DNA of 64,000 nt from the NCBI GenBank assembly GCA_963989245.1, contig OZ022352.1, forward strand, positions 17,713,060 through 17,777,059, given 5' to 3'. Source of the stretch: Nansenia antarctica. Taxonomy: Eukaryota; Chordata; Actinopteri; Argentiniformes; Microstomatidae. The notes below the pieces were generated by a model. That model was not told the DNA's origin. It saw only the letters and a list, made by a program, of their open reading frames with translations, and did no database searches. Positions 48,876 to 59,941 of the stretch are shown piece after piece. The position numbers and the translations under genes were made by a program. The stretch's first letter is position 1. Each line of letters opens with the position of its first letter.

Positions 48876-49091
48876 GGGGGGTAGTGGTGGTCTAGTGGAT
48901 AGTGAGTTGGACTTGGGATCGGAAGGTTGTGAGTTCAAATCCCGCCTGAAGCCACACCACTACTAGTGTGCCCTTGGGTAAGGCACTTAGCCCTCAGTTA
49001 CTCCAGGGGGAATGTCCCTGTAATTCGTAATTGTAAGTCGCTTTGGATAAAAGCGTCTGCTAAATGGCAAAATTATTTTTAATTAATTATT
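48876..49091 (+). mobile_element. tRNA-derived SINE with an L2/HpaI-type tail
   Basis: A-box TGGTCTAGTGG at 48888-48898 and B-box GAGTTCAAATCCC at 48931-48943 give an RNA polymerase III promoter derived from a tRNA. The tail TAAGTCGCTTTGGATAAAAG then CGTCTGCTAAATGG (about 49034-49068) is the LINE-derived 3' end shared by many fish SINEs. It is flanked by ATGATAG. It sits inside Gypsy-H at the protease/RT boundary. Confidence 0.9.
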
Positions 49092-50434
49092 ATGATAGCA
49101 AACGGCTCCACAGGCCTACAGGCTGTCTTGGAAAAACACAAGGAGGTTTTCCGGAACGAATTAGGAAGCATGAAGGACATTACAGTAAAGCTACATGTAA
49201 AGCCTGAAAGCAAACTGGTGTTTTTGAAAGCTAGACCGGTACCATATGCTATAAGAGACAAGGTGGAAGCTGATTTGGATGCTCTTGTGAAGAGTGGAGT
49301 ACTGGAGCAGCCAGTCACTACCAGTGATTGGGCGACACCGATAGTGCCAGTGCCTAAGAAGGATGGAGGAATCCGGACCTGTGGGGATTTTAAGGTAACA
49401 GTTAACCCTGTGCTATCTGAAGAGCAGTATCCACTCCCTCATATTGAGGACCTGTTTGCTGGACTTAGTGGGGGTCAAAAGTTCAGTAAAATAGACCTTA
49501 ACCAAGCTTATTTGCAAATGCATGTGCATGAAGACTCACAGGAGCTGCTAACTATCACAACGCACAAGGGCCTCTTCAGGTACCGCCGATTACCTTTCGG
49601 AATCACATCAGCACCAGCACTGTTTCAACGTGCTATGGATCAAATCCTCAGTGGCCTGCCTGGTGTTCAGTGCTATTTAGACGATATCCTTTGCACAGGG
49701 GCCAGCGATTCCGAGCACCTTCATAATCTGGACGCCACTCTTCAAAGACTAAAGGAATATGGACTCAGGGTTCACAGGGAAAAATTAGACTTTTTCCGCT
49801 CTTCCGTGTAGTACTTGGGACATGTCATTAATGCCGAGGGCCTACACACGGCCCCATCCAAGGTCACAGCCATCATGGATGCACCGCCACCCCAGAACGT
49901 CAGTCAGTTGCGTTCGTTCCTAGGGCTGCTCAACTACTACGGTCGTTTCATCCCAAATCTAGCACCGCTACTAAAGCCACTACATGACTTACTCTGCCAG
50001 GACAAGGCGTGGGAATGGAATAAAGCATGCCAGGAGGCTTTTCAGAAATCAAAGGATGTGTTTGTTAGTGGGGTCAGAGGTCCTAACTCATTATGACCCG
50101 TCACTCCCAATCCAGCTGGCCTGCGATTCATCTCCATACGGGGTGGGTGCAGTTATCTCACACATAATGCCAAATGGGGATGAAAGGCCCATTGCCTTTG
50201 CTTCAAGGACTTTAAACAAAGCCGAAGCCAATTATGCTCAGCTGGAGAGGGAAGCGTTAAGCATCATTTTTGGCGTTCGTAAATTCCATCAGTATTTGGA
50301 CGGAAATGTACACTCCTTACCGATCACCGACCTCTTACGACCATCCTTGGACCACATACCGGGATACCGTCTCTCGCCGCAAGCCGTCTGCAACGATGGG
50401 CGCTGCTGTTGTCTGGGCATTCATATGTGATAAA
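49092..50434 (+). pseudogene. pol: Gypsy-H RT and RNase H (one stop, one frameshift)
   Basis: RT: TSDWATPIVPVPKKDGGIRT, FSKIDLNQAYLQMHV, FRYRRLPFGITSAPALFQRA and VQCYLDDILCTGAS (YLDD). A TAG at about 49810 interrupts just before YLGHVINAEGLHTAPSK. Then RSFLGLLNYYGRFIPNLAPL. A one-base frame change near 50080 leads to RNase H (IQLACDSSPYGVGAVISHIM, RPIAFASRTLNKAEANYAQL, QLEREALSIIFGVRKFHQYL) up to the hAT insertion at 50435. A further small frame disturbance lies near 50320. All RT catalytic residues are present. The breaks fit an older copy. Confidence 0.85.
50427..50434. repeat. hAT-1 target duplication, left
   Basis: GTGATAAA here and GTCATAAA at 51467-51474. Eight bp with one mismatch, as expected for hAT. 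Confidence 0.85.
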
Positions 50435-51466
50435 CAGGGGTGCACATAACTTTTTGGGGCCAGTGCTCAGAGGAGCACCTGGGGATGCTGCTTGGTGCTC
50501 CCCGAGCTCGCGAGTCACGACCCGTCCCACAGGATGGATGAAAAAGGGATACATGGATAACTTATATTAGCAAAACGACATTTATTCATAAATAAAGATG
50601 AACGAACAAATGATTGTGTACAAAACAAACAAATGCAAAATCAAATGACTGCTCTTTAAGCATGAAAGTCTGTCAGACTCCTTTAAACACAATGAAATCA
50701 ACTGACATCTCTTTAAGCACTAACTGAATGTCTGTTCTTTAAACACACTGAAATAAACGGATATCTCTTTAAGCACTGCTCTGTTCTGTAAACACTGAAA
50801 TCAACTTTTCAACAAAAAGTTACAGCCTAAGCATTTATTTATGCTACAAGCTTAATCATCATCATCACTGCTCTCTTGACTGTCCTCAATTTCAACCATG
50901 GTAGAGGATGTTGTAGGCTATCACTTTAAATAGCTCATTATTTTGATTGTGCAACAAAGTCCTTTTTTTTCTTTTTCTAATAGAATTCCCAACCATATTC
51001 CCTGGGTCAGGGGTCGAGGTGCGATAATGAAGCTGTAAAACAAACGTCTGAACGTTTGAAGGCTTCAGAGAAAAGAAACGTGTCCCTTGGTGTTGTTTTT
51101 CCGTTTAGCGACGAGTCGTTCGGGACTGAATTTTCACGTGGCGGCGTGATAACCGTGCGATACGCGGAATGAAAGTACGAGTTACGATACTTTCCGAATG
51201 TTTTCGTGAGGGGAGTCGCTGTGGTCGTCGTCGGTCGACTGTTGTGATGGATTACTCGTCGGGCCTTCGACTGAGGGGACGGCAAATAGTTACTTAGTGG
51301 GGCTTGCAGTGATGCAGCAGTCAGCAGTTGGATTTTGAGGAAGTAAATTCCTCTCCCAGCGGTTCCAGCTGTTGGTGCGCAAGAGCGCTTTCATGCGGCT
51401 GATCTGCCGCGCAGCATGCATTTTGGCGACGCATGCGCACTGGCGCACCAGTTATGTGCACCCCTG
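50435..51466. mobile_element. hAT-1: non-autonomous hAT element (1032 bp)
   Basis: Inverted ends CAGGGGTGCACATAAC (50435-50450) and GTTATGTGCACCCCTG (51451-51466), and an 8-bp target duplication. No transposase frame lies inside. The interior contains several imperfect repeats of CTCTTTAAGCA/AACAC phrases (50650-50800). It interrupts the Gypsy-H RNase H region, which reads on after removal. Confidence 0.92.
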
Positions 51467-52937
51467 GTCATAAAGTATCGTAAAGCAGACTCACATTGCA
51501 ACGCCGATGGCTTATCAAGGTTGCCACTCCCTGTCACCAAACCAGAGCTGCACACTGAGCACGTTGCCTATTTCAGTCAGGTGGATGATGCGCCAGTTTC
51601 AGCTGAACAAGTGAAGAAGGCCACACGCAATGACCCGGTCTTGTCAGCTGTCTTGGACATTGTTGTAAAGGGCCACTCTGGCAGCAACGACAGTGCTTTG
51701 AAACCTTACCTCGCGAGGAGGGTGGAACTGACGGTGCAGTCTGGATGTTTGCTGTGGGGAAGGAGAGTGGTTATACCACCAACACTACGCAAACCAGTGT
51801 TGCAGCAACTCCACTCAGGACACAGTGGAATAGTAAGGATGAAGGAAATAGCAAGAAGCTACTTTTGGTGGCCAAATATGGATGGACAGATATAGAGGAG
51901 ATAGCAAAAGCCTGTTCCTCATGTCAGAAAATCAGGAACAATCCTCAACTAGCTCCTCTGCACCCCTGGAGCTTTCCAGAAAGGCCATGGCATCGTGTGC
52001 ATATTGATTTCGCAGGACCTTTTGAGGACAGAATGCTACTTGTCGCTGTGGATGCACACAGTAAATGGCCTGAAGTGGCTATCATGAGATCCACCACAAC
52101 AGAAAAGACAATTGAGAAGCTGGGAGAAATGTTCAGCCGTTTTGGATGTCCCGTTCAACTCGTCTCTGACAATGGACCACAGTTCGTGTCCCAGGAAATG
52201 GCTGCTTTCTTGCAAGCAAATGGCATACAGCACATTATCACCCGTCATCGAATGGCCTCACTGAAAGGTTTGTGCAAACGATGAAAAATGCATTAAAGGC
52301 ATCACAAGGGCAGGGAACCCTCCATCAGCGGCTGCACAGATTCCTACTGACGTATCGCAACACGCCACATGCAACTACAAAAGTATCACCTGCCAGCTTG
52401 TTGCTACAAAAAGAGCTTAGATCAAACTTTGACCTCCTGAAGCCAACGTCAGTGAAAGAGACAGTTTCACAGCAGCAAAAGAAACAAATCCAACAAAGAG
52501 GACAAACCAAGTTCAGAGTTTTCACTCCAGGTGAATCTGTGTTGGCAAGGAATTACTGCAGTGGACCTAAGTGGATTCCTGCCACCATCATTGCACAGAC
52601 TGGACCGGTATCGTATATGGTTCAAACTGCTACTGACATCGTCTGGAGAAGGCACATCGACCAGCTATTGCAAGCTCCAACACACACCCCGCTGCTTGCC
52701 AAGGACCCTCTCGATACACCGCCTCTTGATCCACCTGCAGAAGTTTCAGGCTCTTCTATGCCTGAGCCTGAGGTTGCTGCCGCAGCACCTGACTCTCCAA
52801 TCAAAGAGACTGTAACACCTCCGCCTGAATCTGCCTCTGGTCCAAGCCCACCACAGAGACACAGAGACTCTGAGGTTCCAGCTGCACGGCGAAATCCTGA
52901 AAGACAGCGGCGGCCTCCTGATCGTTTGGACTTATAG
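51467..52937 (+). pseudogene. pol: Gypsy-H end of RNase H, integrase and C-terminal tail
   Basis: It resumes with KYRKADSHCNADGLSRLPLP (end of RNase H). The integrase finger follows (QLHSGHSGIVRMKEIARSYF..CSSCQKIRNN), with a stop or frame change near 51895. The core has VHIDFAGPFEDRMLLVAVDA (Asp), QLVSDNGPQFVSQEMAAF (Asp) and, after a frame break with a few bases missing near 52245, the region with ERFVQTMKNALKAS (Glu). It ends with the integrase tail ARNYCSGPKWIPATIIAQ and a Pro-rich stretch, stop at 52937. At least two frame breaks make it inactive. Confidence 0.85.
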
Positions 52938-52977
52938 CTTGACTTACCCAATTCAACTGGAGCAGAATAAACTCCAT

Positions 52978-52985
52978 GGGTATAG
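52978..52985. repeat. hAT-2 target duplication, left
   Basis: GGGTATAG at 52978-52985 and 54258-54265, identical. Confidence 0.9.
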
Positions 52986-54257
52986 CAGGGTTTCCGTTAG
53001 AAAAATTTGCCGTCGGACATCGTGTCCGGGAAGAATTCGATTTACCGGACAAACGTGATATATTCCGGTCATCATATTAAAATATAATAAATAAATAAAA
53101 ATTCAAAATCATATTTTTTTTCTTCCAAATCTAATATAGCTGTTTGTCGCGGTGATTACTGTTGTGTAGCGGCCTATATATGCCATTTAATGTCTATTTC
53201 TCATCCGATACGATTAGATGCGAGCTATATAATATATAATAATATAACATGATTTGACGCATGCGCGCTATGCCATGCGTCAAATCCAGCGCTGAACGGG
53301 TCCAGCGCTGAACGGGCGCCTCACTGGGAACTGAACAGACAGCATCGATCAATGAACGGACTCCACATTACGTTAACTGAAGTTTGTTAAATTGTTTGGG
53401 ATTAATGTGAGTTTTCTATTTTCTCTTTCCAGTTTTACCCTTTTTTTTAAATCAATAAAACAACGTCATTTCTATAACCAGGTCTCGCTGGTTGGGAAGG
53501 CATTTCGTTTAGCTCGGGAGTATGACAATGGGGAGAACATAACTGTTTATTGAGAAACAATTGATAGGCAGTCTGGGATACGTATATAAAGAAATACCAC
53601 AATGTCTAGATGTATAACATTTTATTGAACAGTAACAGTGCAAGCATGTAGGCTTCTGGCGTGACACGGCTAGCCTAATTTCCGTTCATATGCCTTTTAT
53701 CAGATAAAATAAAATAGAATAAAACTCTTTGAAAATAAATAGGCTTTAAATTAACTTGCAATGCGTATAGGCTAATTTCCGTTCGATGTTACAGCCTAGG
53801 CTATGCCTTTTCTCAGATAGATAGGGGATAGCCCTGTAAGCTCATACGGGTCTGTATGTCGTCCTGAAGACCGGCTGTTAGATCATATCGCTGAAGTTTG
53901 TCTCCATCTTAGTGTAAATGTTGTCCGTTTCGTTTGTTATCCTTGTTATTGTGCGATAAAGTTAAAGCGCTCCGCTTCGGGACACCATTTTCAGCTGAGC
54001 ACCAAACACACACACACAACACTGCCCGAGAGAGAAGGACCCGCCCCCTTTAGTTAGCCTATAGCCTATAGGCTAACTAAAGGGGGCGGGTCCTTCTCTC
54101 TCGGGCAGTGTTGTGTGTGTGTGTTTGGTGCTCAGCTGAAAATGGTTAGAGGGAATTATTTTCACCGGACATTTATGTCCGACGAGTTTTCAATTTGTCG
54201 GACTTCAACTAAATTTACCGGACAAAGACCGGTAATTACCGGTTAACGGAAACCCTG
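52986..54257. mobile_element. hAT-2: non-autonomous hAT element (1272 bp) with internal palindrome
   Basis: Inverted ends CAGGGTTTCCGTTA (52986-52999) and TAACGGAAACCCTG (54244-54257), and a perfect 8-bp target duplication GGGTATAG. There is no transposase frame. The subterminal region has repeated GTCGGAC/TTACCGGAC motifs on both sides. A 161-bp palindrome lies near the right end. Confidence 0.93.
53985..54145. repeat. Perfect palindrome, two 79-bp arms and 3-base loop
   Basis: 53985-54063 and 54067-54145 are exact reverse complements, with GCC between. The arms contain a (CA)n run and CTTTAGTTAGCCTATA next to the centre. As RNA or single-stranded DNA it would form a long hairpin. Confidence 0.95.
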
Positions 54258-54381
54258 GGGTATAGTCAGGGGTTTGAGGTGGTCTACCCTCACCCCAGGA
54301 TTGTTTTGCTTGTGTAAAAAAAAAAAAAAGTTTATTGGTGAATTAAACAGCAACATTGTTATTGTTTTTGTTACAGACATC

Positions 54382-54924
54382 TGTTACAAGGGGGGTCAGC
54401 GAAGAGGACTCCCCATCGCCTCTACTGGTCGAAGAGCGACAGTGCTCCAGCCCTGGACTAATTATCTGTTGATTGTTGTCACCTGTGAGTGTTTGTCTGT
54501 GTATATAGGTGTGTCCCATTTCCTTGTTCCCTTGTCAGTCGATCACTTGTGTTACCCCGTTTGGAATGCTTCAGAACCCTGTGTATGTATTACCACTTCA
54601 CGTATCCGTTACCCGGAACGTAATTTGAACTTTGACTTTGTTTGCTAGTTTGCAACCTTGTACCTCCTTTGGAGCCCCGTTGCTCAAACTTTAGTTTTCG
54701 TGCACTTTATTATTGACCGCAGTGCCTTAGTTATTATTACCTACGTGCTGAGCCCTACTGCTCCCCTTTTGTTGTTCCGTCTAAGAGTTATGTTTGTACC
54801 TGCGAATCATACGTCTCAGTAAAGAGAATCTTTATTTTATTATATCTCCGTCTCATTCTTTACTTACACCGCACCTGGATCCGACATTATTGTATACACA
54901 TAGAACCTATTGAGAAACGTAACA
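54382..54924 (+). repeat. Gypsy-B 5' LTR
   Basis: 543 bp. A GTATATAGG TATA-like motif near 54501 and AGTAAAGAGAATCTTTATTT near the end are candidate promoter and 3' processing features. Confidence 0.95.
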
Positions 54925-54939
54925 GATCGACTGACCACT

Positions 54940-55920
54940 ATGGATCCAGCGGATGTAGTGCACCTTCGCACCGTACTGGCCACCCAAGGTGCCATGCTGA
55001 CCCAGCATGAACGTCTCCTCAGTGAGACGAGTGAACATCTCCGCCAGCTGTCCCTCACCGTCCAGAGCCTGGTGGACCGCCAGGACAACACTGAACTGGT
55101 CGCCGCCGCAGCCAACGCCGCAGCAGCCCTACCTCCACTACTGGTCCCTACACCTCCGCCTACACCTCGTGAGCCTCGCCTTCCACCTCCAGAGAGGTAC
55201 GACGGACGTCCAGAGGGCTGCCGAGAGTTCATCACACAGTGCACCTTAGTGTTCAACCTACAACCGACCTCCTTTCCCACCGAGCAGTCCCGGGTGGCCT
55301 ATATCACCACTCTGCTAACGGGACGTGCCCTGTCCTGGGCGACGGCAGAGTGGGAGAGGGGGACTGCGATATGTGCCAGTTCCCAGCTCTTCATAGCAGA
55401 GCTGCGGAAAGTCTTCGATCACACCCGGGTACTCTCTACCTACGAGGCAGGCAGGAGACTCACCGCCTGTCGACAGGGTCATCGCACGGTGGCGGACTAT
55501 TCCGTGGAGTTCCGCACCCTGGCCAGAGAGACCGGGTGGGAGGAGCGCGCTGTGGTCGTCCTGTATGCTCAGGGGCTCTCGGAGGTCATGAAGGACGAGT
55601 TGTCCTTCCGAGAGCTGCCTGAGCAGCTGGACGACTTAGTCGACCTCTCTCGGCGGGTGGATAATAGACGCCGGGAGCGGGACCGCGAGAGAGGCTCGGC
55701 TAGGGGCGCGCCCTCCCACCTAACGCCGGGTGTGAAACCACCCAGTGGCTTCATGGAGGAGGAACCCACCTACGATGAGCCAATGCAGTTAGGAGCGGCA
55801 CGCCTTTCTCAGACCGAGCGACAGCGGCGTCAGAGAGAGGGGCGCTGTCTGTATTGCGGGCGGGCTGGACACCTAGTCGCTACGTGCCCGGAGAAGCCGG
55901 GAAACGGGAGGGCTCGCTAA
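54940..55920 (+). CDS. gag: Gypsy-B gag, 326 codons
   Basis: I take the ATG at 54940 (MDPADVVHLRTVLATQGAML), 15 bp after the LTR, because Gypsy-A gag starts at the same point; upstream codons in the frame lie in the LTR. Helical N-terminus, Pro-rich linker (PPLLVPTPPPTPREPRLPPP), capsid-like ERYDGRPEGCREFITQCTLV and LLTGRALSWATAEWERGTA, Arg-rich DNRRRERDRERGSARGAP, one zinc knuckle CLYCGRAGHLVATC, stop at 55920. It is the particle protein that binds and packages the element RNA. No frame damage is seen. It overlaps pol. Confidence 0.93.
   Translation: MDPADVVHLRTVLATQGAMLTQHERLLSETSEHLRQLSLTVQSLVDRQDNTELVAAAANAAAALPPLLVPTPPPTPREPRLPPPERYDGRPEGCREFITQCTLVFNLQPTSFPTEQSRVAYITTLLTGRALSWATAEWERGTAICASSQLFIAELRKVFDHTRVLSTYEAGRRLTACRQGHRTVADYSVEFRTLARETGWEERAVVVLYAQGLSEVMKDELSFRELPEQLDDLVDLSRRVDNRRRERDRERGSARGAPSHLTPGVKPPSGFMEEEPTYDEPMQLGAARLSQTERQRRQREGRCLYCGRAGHLVATCPEKPGNGRAR
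55899..55905 (+). promoter_or_regulatory. Gypsy-B -1 ribosomal frameshift site GGGAAAC
   Basis: In the gag frame the heptamer is read G GGA AAC, the canonical X XXY YYZ form, 12 bases before the gag stop codon. A -1 shift here enters the pol frame, which is open from 55854. The downstream GC-rich sequence could form a stem, but I did not compute it. Confidence 0.75.
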
Positions 55921-58900
55921 TGTCGGGAGGGGCATTGGTGAGCCATGAATCACCTTCCGCAATGGGCGATCACCGGACTTTTTTGGGGGTAACGTTAGAG
56001 GGGGGACGCCGCATACGACGGGTGTGGGCGTTGGTGGACTCGGGGGCGGCGGGGAACCTGATGGACACGGGCTTAGCCCACGAGTGGGGACTAGCTCTAA
56101 AGGACCTTCCCGTTCCATTACCGGTCCGCGCCCTGGACGGCCGGCCTCTGGGGACCGGCTTCATTACCCAGTGCACACCACCTATTCGTATCCAGGTGGA
56201 GCGAGAACAGTGGGAGCTCATCCAGTTTTTTATTATTGAGTCTCCCGACTGTCCTCTGGTCCTGGGGCACCCCTGGCTGGCGGTGCACAACCACAACATT
56301 AACTGGTCCACGGGGCGAATCACCAACCCTCCCAGAACCCCACTCCATTTCCCAGTCTCGTTGCCAACCCCATTCCCAGTCCCTTCCCACTCCCTAGCTA
56401 CAGCCCCTAGACCCTTTTCCACGCTAGCGGCGGGGTCTACAGACATTCCAGTGACTCCGGCCGTAGTGGGCGTTCCCCAGGTCTATTGGGATCTGGGGGA
56501 GGTTTTTAGCAAGCAGCGGGCTAGGGAACTACCTCCCCACAGGACTTACGACTGTGCCATCGACCTCCTGCCCGGCACCACGCCCCCTCGGGGGAGATTG
56601 TTCTCCCTCTCCGGTCCTGAGACCCTGGCCATGAAGGAGTACATCGACGACGCACTCGCCGCGGGCCACATTCGCCCTTCCACCTCCCCGGCGGGTGCAG
56701 GGTTTTTCTTTGTGGCCAAGAAGGACGGGGGGCAGCGGCCGTGCATCGACTATAGGGGGTTAAACAACGTTACGGTGAAAAACAGATACCCCCTTCCGTT
56801 GATGACGACGGCCTTTGAGTCCTTGCAGGGGGCCCGGGTCTTCACTAAGCTGGACTTACGAAACGCGTACAACTTAGTGAGGATCCGGGAGGGGGACGAG
56901 TGGAAAACAGCCTTTAACACCCCCAGAGGACATTACGAGTACTTGGTAATGCCGTTCGGCCTTGCCAACGCGCCGGCGGTATTTCAAGCGCTTGTTAACG
57001 ATGTCCTACGAGACCTCCTCGACCACTCGGTGTTCGTCTACCTCGACGACATCTTAATTTTTTCCAAGGACCTAGCCCAACACCGAATACATGTGCGGCA
57101 GGTGCTCGAACGCCTTCTCCATCACAAACTTTTTGTCAAAGTAGAAAAGTGCGAGTTCCATGTGGACACTGTCTCCTTTCTGGGCTTCGTGGTGGACAAG
57201 GGGAATTTGCTCATGGATCCCGGAAAGGTCAGTGCGGTGTTGGACTGGCCCCGACCCTCCTCTCTCAAGCAATTACAACGCTTTTTGGGTTTCGCAAACT
57301 TTTATAGGAGGTTCATTCGCGGGTTTAGCGCCTTAGCGGCCCCGTTGACAGCCCTCACCCAGACTAGCCTACGCTCCTTTTCTTGGTCCCCGGAGGCGGA
57401 CACCGCGTTCACGGCATTAAAACAGCGCTTCACCTCAGCGCCCATCCTGGTGCACCCGGACCCGTCCCTACCCTTTGTTGTGGAGGTGGATGCCTCGGAC
57501 ATTGCGGTAGGGGCGGTTTTGTCACAGCGCTGCGCCAAAGACAATAAGACTCACCCCTGTGCCTTTTTTTCTCGCAGGCTGTCCGCGCCGGAGCGCAACT
57601 ACGACGTGGGGAACCGCGAGTTGCTTGCAATCAAACTCGCGCTGGAGGAATGGAGGCACTGGTTGGAGGGGGCCGCGCACCCTTTTATAGTGTGGACGGA
57701 CCACAAGAACCTGGCCTATATCCAGGGGGCCAAACGCCTCAACTCCCGACAGGCCAGGTGGGCGTTATTCTTCACCAGGTTCCAGTTCACGATCTCCTAT
57801 CGACCGGGCTCTAAAAACACCAAGCCCGATGCACTGTCGAGGCAGTTCGATCCTGTGGACCTGGTGGAGAGTACGGATTCGATCGTCCCCACTGGCCTGG
57901 TCGTCGCCCCCGTGTCCTGGGGAATCGACAGGGTAGTGAGGACAGCGCTGAGGCGGGAGCCTGACCCGGGCGGGGGTCCGCCGGGGAGGCTTTACGTTCC
58001 GAGGACTGCGCGCGCACGACTGCTGCAGTGGGCGCACGCCTCCTCCCTCACCAGTCACCCAGGGGCCACCAGGACATTGGACTTCATACGAAGGAGGTTC
58101 TGGTGGCCCACAGCGGAGGGGGACACGCGTGCGTTTGTGGCAGCCTGTGCCCTATGCGCGCGCAGTAAAGCCTCCCGGCAACGGCCGCCGGGACTCCTAC
58201 ACCCCCTGTCCATCCCCAAACGTCCCTGGTCGCACATAGCCCTCGATTTTATATCGGGTCTACCCCCATCTGATGGGTTCACCGCCATACTAGTGGTGGT
58301 AGACCGGTTCTCCAAGGCGGCGCACTTCATCCCCCTCCCCAAACTCCCCACGGCCCAAGAGACGGCGGAGCTAGTGGTCCAGCATGTCTTCCGGGTGCAC
58401 GGACTACCCCTGGACATGGTATCCGACCGAGGTCCTCAATTCGCCTCCAGGTTCTGGAAGGCATTCGCCACCAGCCTTGGCGCCTCCGTCAGCCTGTCCT
58501 CCGGGTTCCACCCCCAATCCAATGGGCAGACGGAGCACGTCAACCAGGACCTGGAGGGGGTCTTGAGGTGCTACGTCTCCAGCAATCCGGCGACATGGAA
58601 CCGGCGGCTGGCGTGGGCTGAATACGCCCACAACACCCTCCTCTGCTCCTCCACTGGCCTCTCCCCTTTCCAATGCCAGTACGGGTATCAGCCCCCCCTT
58701 TTCCCGGAGCAGGAGGAGGAGGCAGCTGTACCATCGGTCCAAGCCCATGTCAGCCGCTGTCGCCGTACCTGGAGGCGGGTGAGGGCGGCGCTTGTGCGGG
58801 CTTCGGACAGGTCCCAACGCCAGGCCAACCGCAGGCGCCGTCCTGCCCCGGTCTTCCGTCCTGGTCAGAGGGTCTGGCTGTCTACCCGGGATCTTCCCCT

Positions 58901-59285
58901 CCGGGTGGAGTCACGCAAGTTGGCTCCTCGCTTCGTGGGGCCGTTTAAGGTGGTGCGGCGGGTCAATGCCGTGGCCTACAGACTGCTACTCCCACCCTCC
59001 ATGCGAGTTCACCCCACCTTCCACGTATCACTCCTCAAGCCCGTTGTTTTCTCCCCCATGGCCCTTCCACCCCGCCCCGCCCCCCTGCCCCGTCTCATTG
59101 ATGGACAACCTGCCTACACGGTTAACAGGATTATTGACTGCCGGAAGGTGGGGAGGGGCCTCCAATTCCTGGTGGACTGGGAGGGTTATGGGCCTGAGGA
59201 GCGTACCTGGGTGCCTCGGCGGGATATTCTAGACCCGAGCCTCATCACGGACTTTCGCCGGCTCCATCCCGAGGCACCCGGATGA
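55906..59285 (+). CDS. pol: Gypsy-B pol polyprotein (protease, RT, RNase H, integrase, chromodomain)
   Basis: The frame is open from 55854 to 59285 (1143 codons); translated pol should begin after the frameshift at about 55905. Numbered from 55854: protease WALVDSGAAGNLMDTG (DSG at 62-64); RT FFFVAKKDGGQRPCIDYRGL, FTKLDLRNAYNLV and VFVYLDDILIFSKDL (YLDD near 393); RNase H FVVEVDASDIAVGAVLSQ (near 542) and PFIVWTDHKNLAYIQ; integrase finger HPGATRTLDF..CALCARSK (about 730-765) and core HIALDFISGLPPSDG, MVSDRGPQFASRF and NGQTEHVNQDLEGV (D, D, E present near 795, 856 and 892); integrase tail FRPGQRVWLSTRDLPLRVES; chromodomain LQFLVDWEGYGPEERTWVPR (about 1100-1119). No stop or frame break. It is the best candidate in the window for an active enzyme set. 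Confidence 0.95.
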
Positions 59286-59300
59286 ACTTCTGGTGCCGTT

Positions 59301-59316
59301 CGTCAGGGGGGGGCAC
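59301..59316 (+). promoter_or_regulatory. Gypsy-B polypurine tract
   Basis: CGTCAGGGGGGGGCAC immediately before the 3' LTR. Confidence 0.8.
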
Positions 59317-59859
59317 TGTTACAAGGGGGGCCAGCGAAGAGGACTCCCCATCGCCTCTACTGGTCGAAGAGCGACAGTGCTCCAGCCCTGGACTAATTAT
59401 CTGTTGATTGTTGTCACCTGTGAGTGTTTGTCTGTGTATATAGGTGTGTCCCATTTCCTTGTTCCCTTGTCAGTCGATCACTTGTGTTACCCCGTTTGGA
59501 ATGCTTCAGAACCCTGTGTATGTATTACCACTTCACATATCCGTTACCCGGAACGTAATTTGAACTTTGACTTTGTTTGCTAGTTTGCAACCTTGTACCT
59601 CCTTTGGAGCCCCGTTGCTCAAACTTTAGTTTTCGTGCACTTTATTATTGACCGCAGTGCCTTAGTTATTATTACCTACGTGCTGAGCCCTACTGCTCCC
59701 CTTTTGTTGTTCCGTCTAAGAGTTATGTTTGTACCTGCGAATCATACGTCTCAGTAAAGAGAATCTTTATTTTATTATATCTCCGTCTCATTCTTTACTT
59801 ACACCGCACCTGGATCCGACATTATTGTATACACATAGAACCTATTGAGAAACGTAACA
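59317..59859 (+). repeat. Gypsy-B 3' LTR
   Basis: 543 bp. It differs from the 5' LTR by C for T near 59332 and A for G near 59537. Confidence 0.95.
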
Positions 59860-59941
59860 GACATCTATAGGGTTATGGTGTTATTTGAAGATTTTCTAGC
59901 TGATGTTAAATGGGACATTTATTGTAAGGGGGGAGGAGATG

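Larger units (their letters stand above)
54382..59859 (+). mobile_element. Gypsy-B: complete chromodomain Ty3/Gypsy (chromovirus), young
   Basis: 543-bp LTRs at 54382-54924 and 59317-59859 with two differences (about 99.6% identity by eye). Ends TGTTACAAG...GTAACA. GACATC directly outside both LTRs is the target duplication (5-6 bp). Open gag and pol frames overlap by about 60 bases. A purine tract precedes the 3' LTR. It is inserted in the 3' region of Gypsy-H. Every part needed for retrotransposition of this family appears present. Confidence 0.95.

Noticed and set aside
48888..48950. Genuine tRNA gene
   Set aside because: A and B boxes are present but no acceptor stem closes, the tail is the LINE-type SINE end, and it is flanked by a target duplication.
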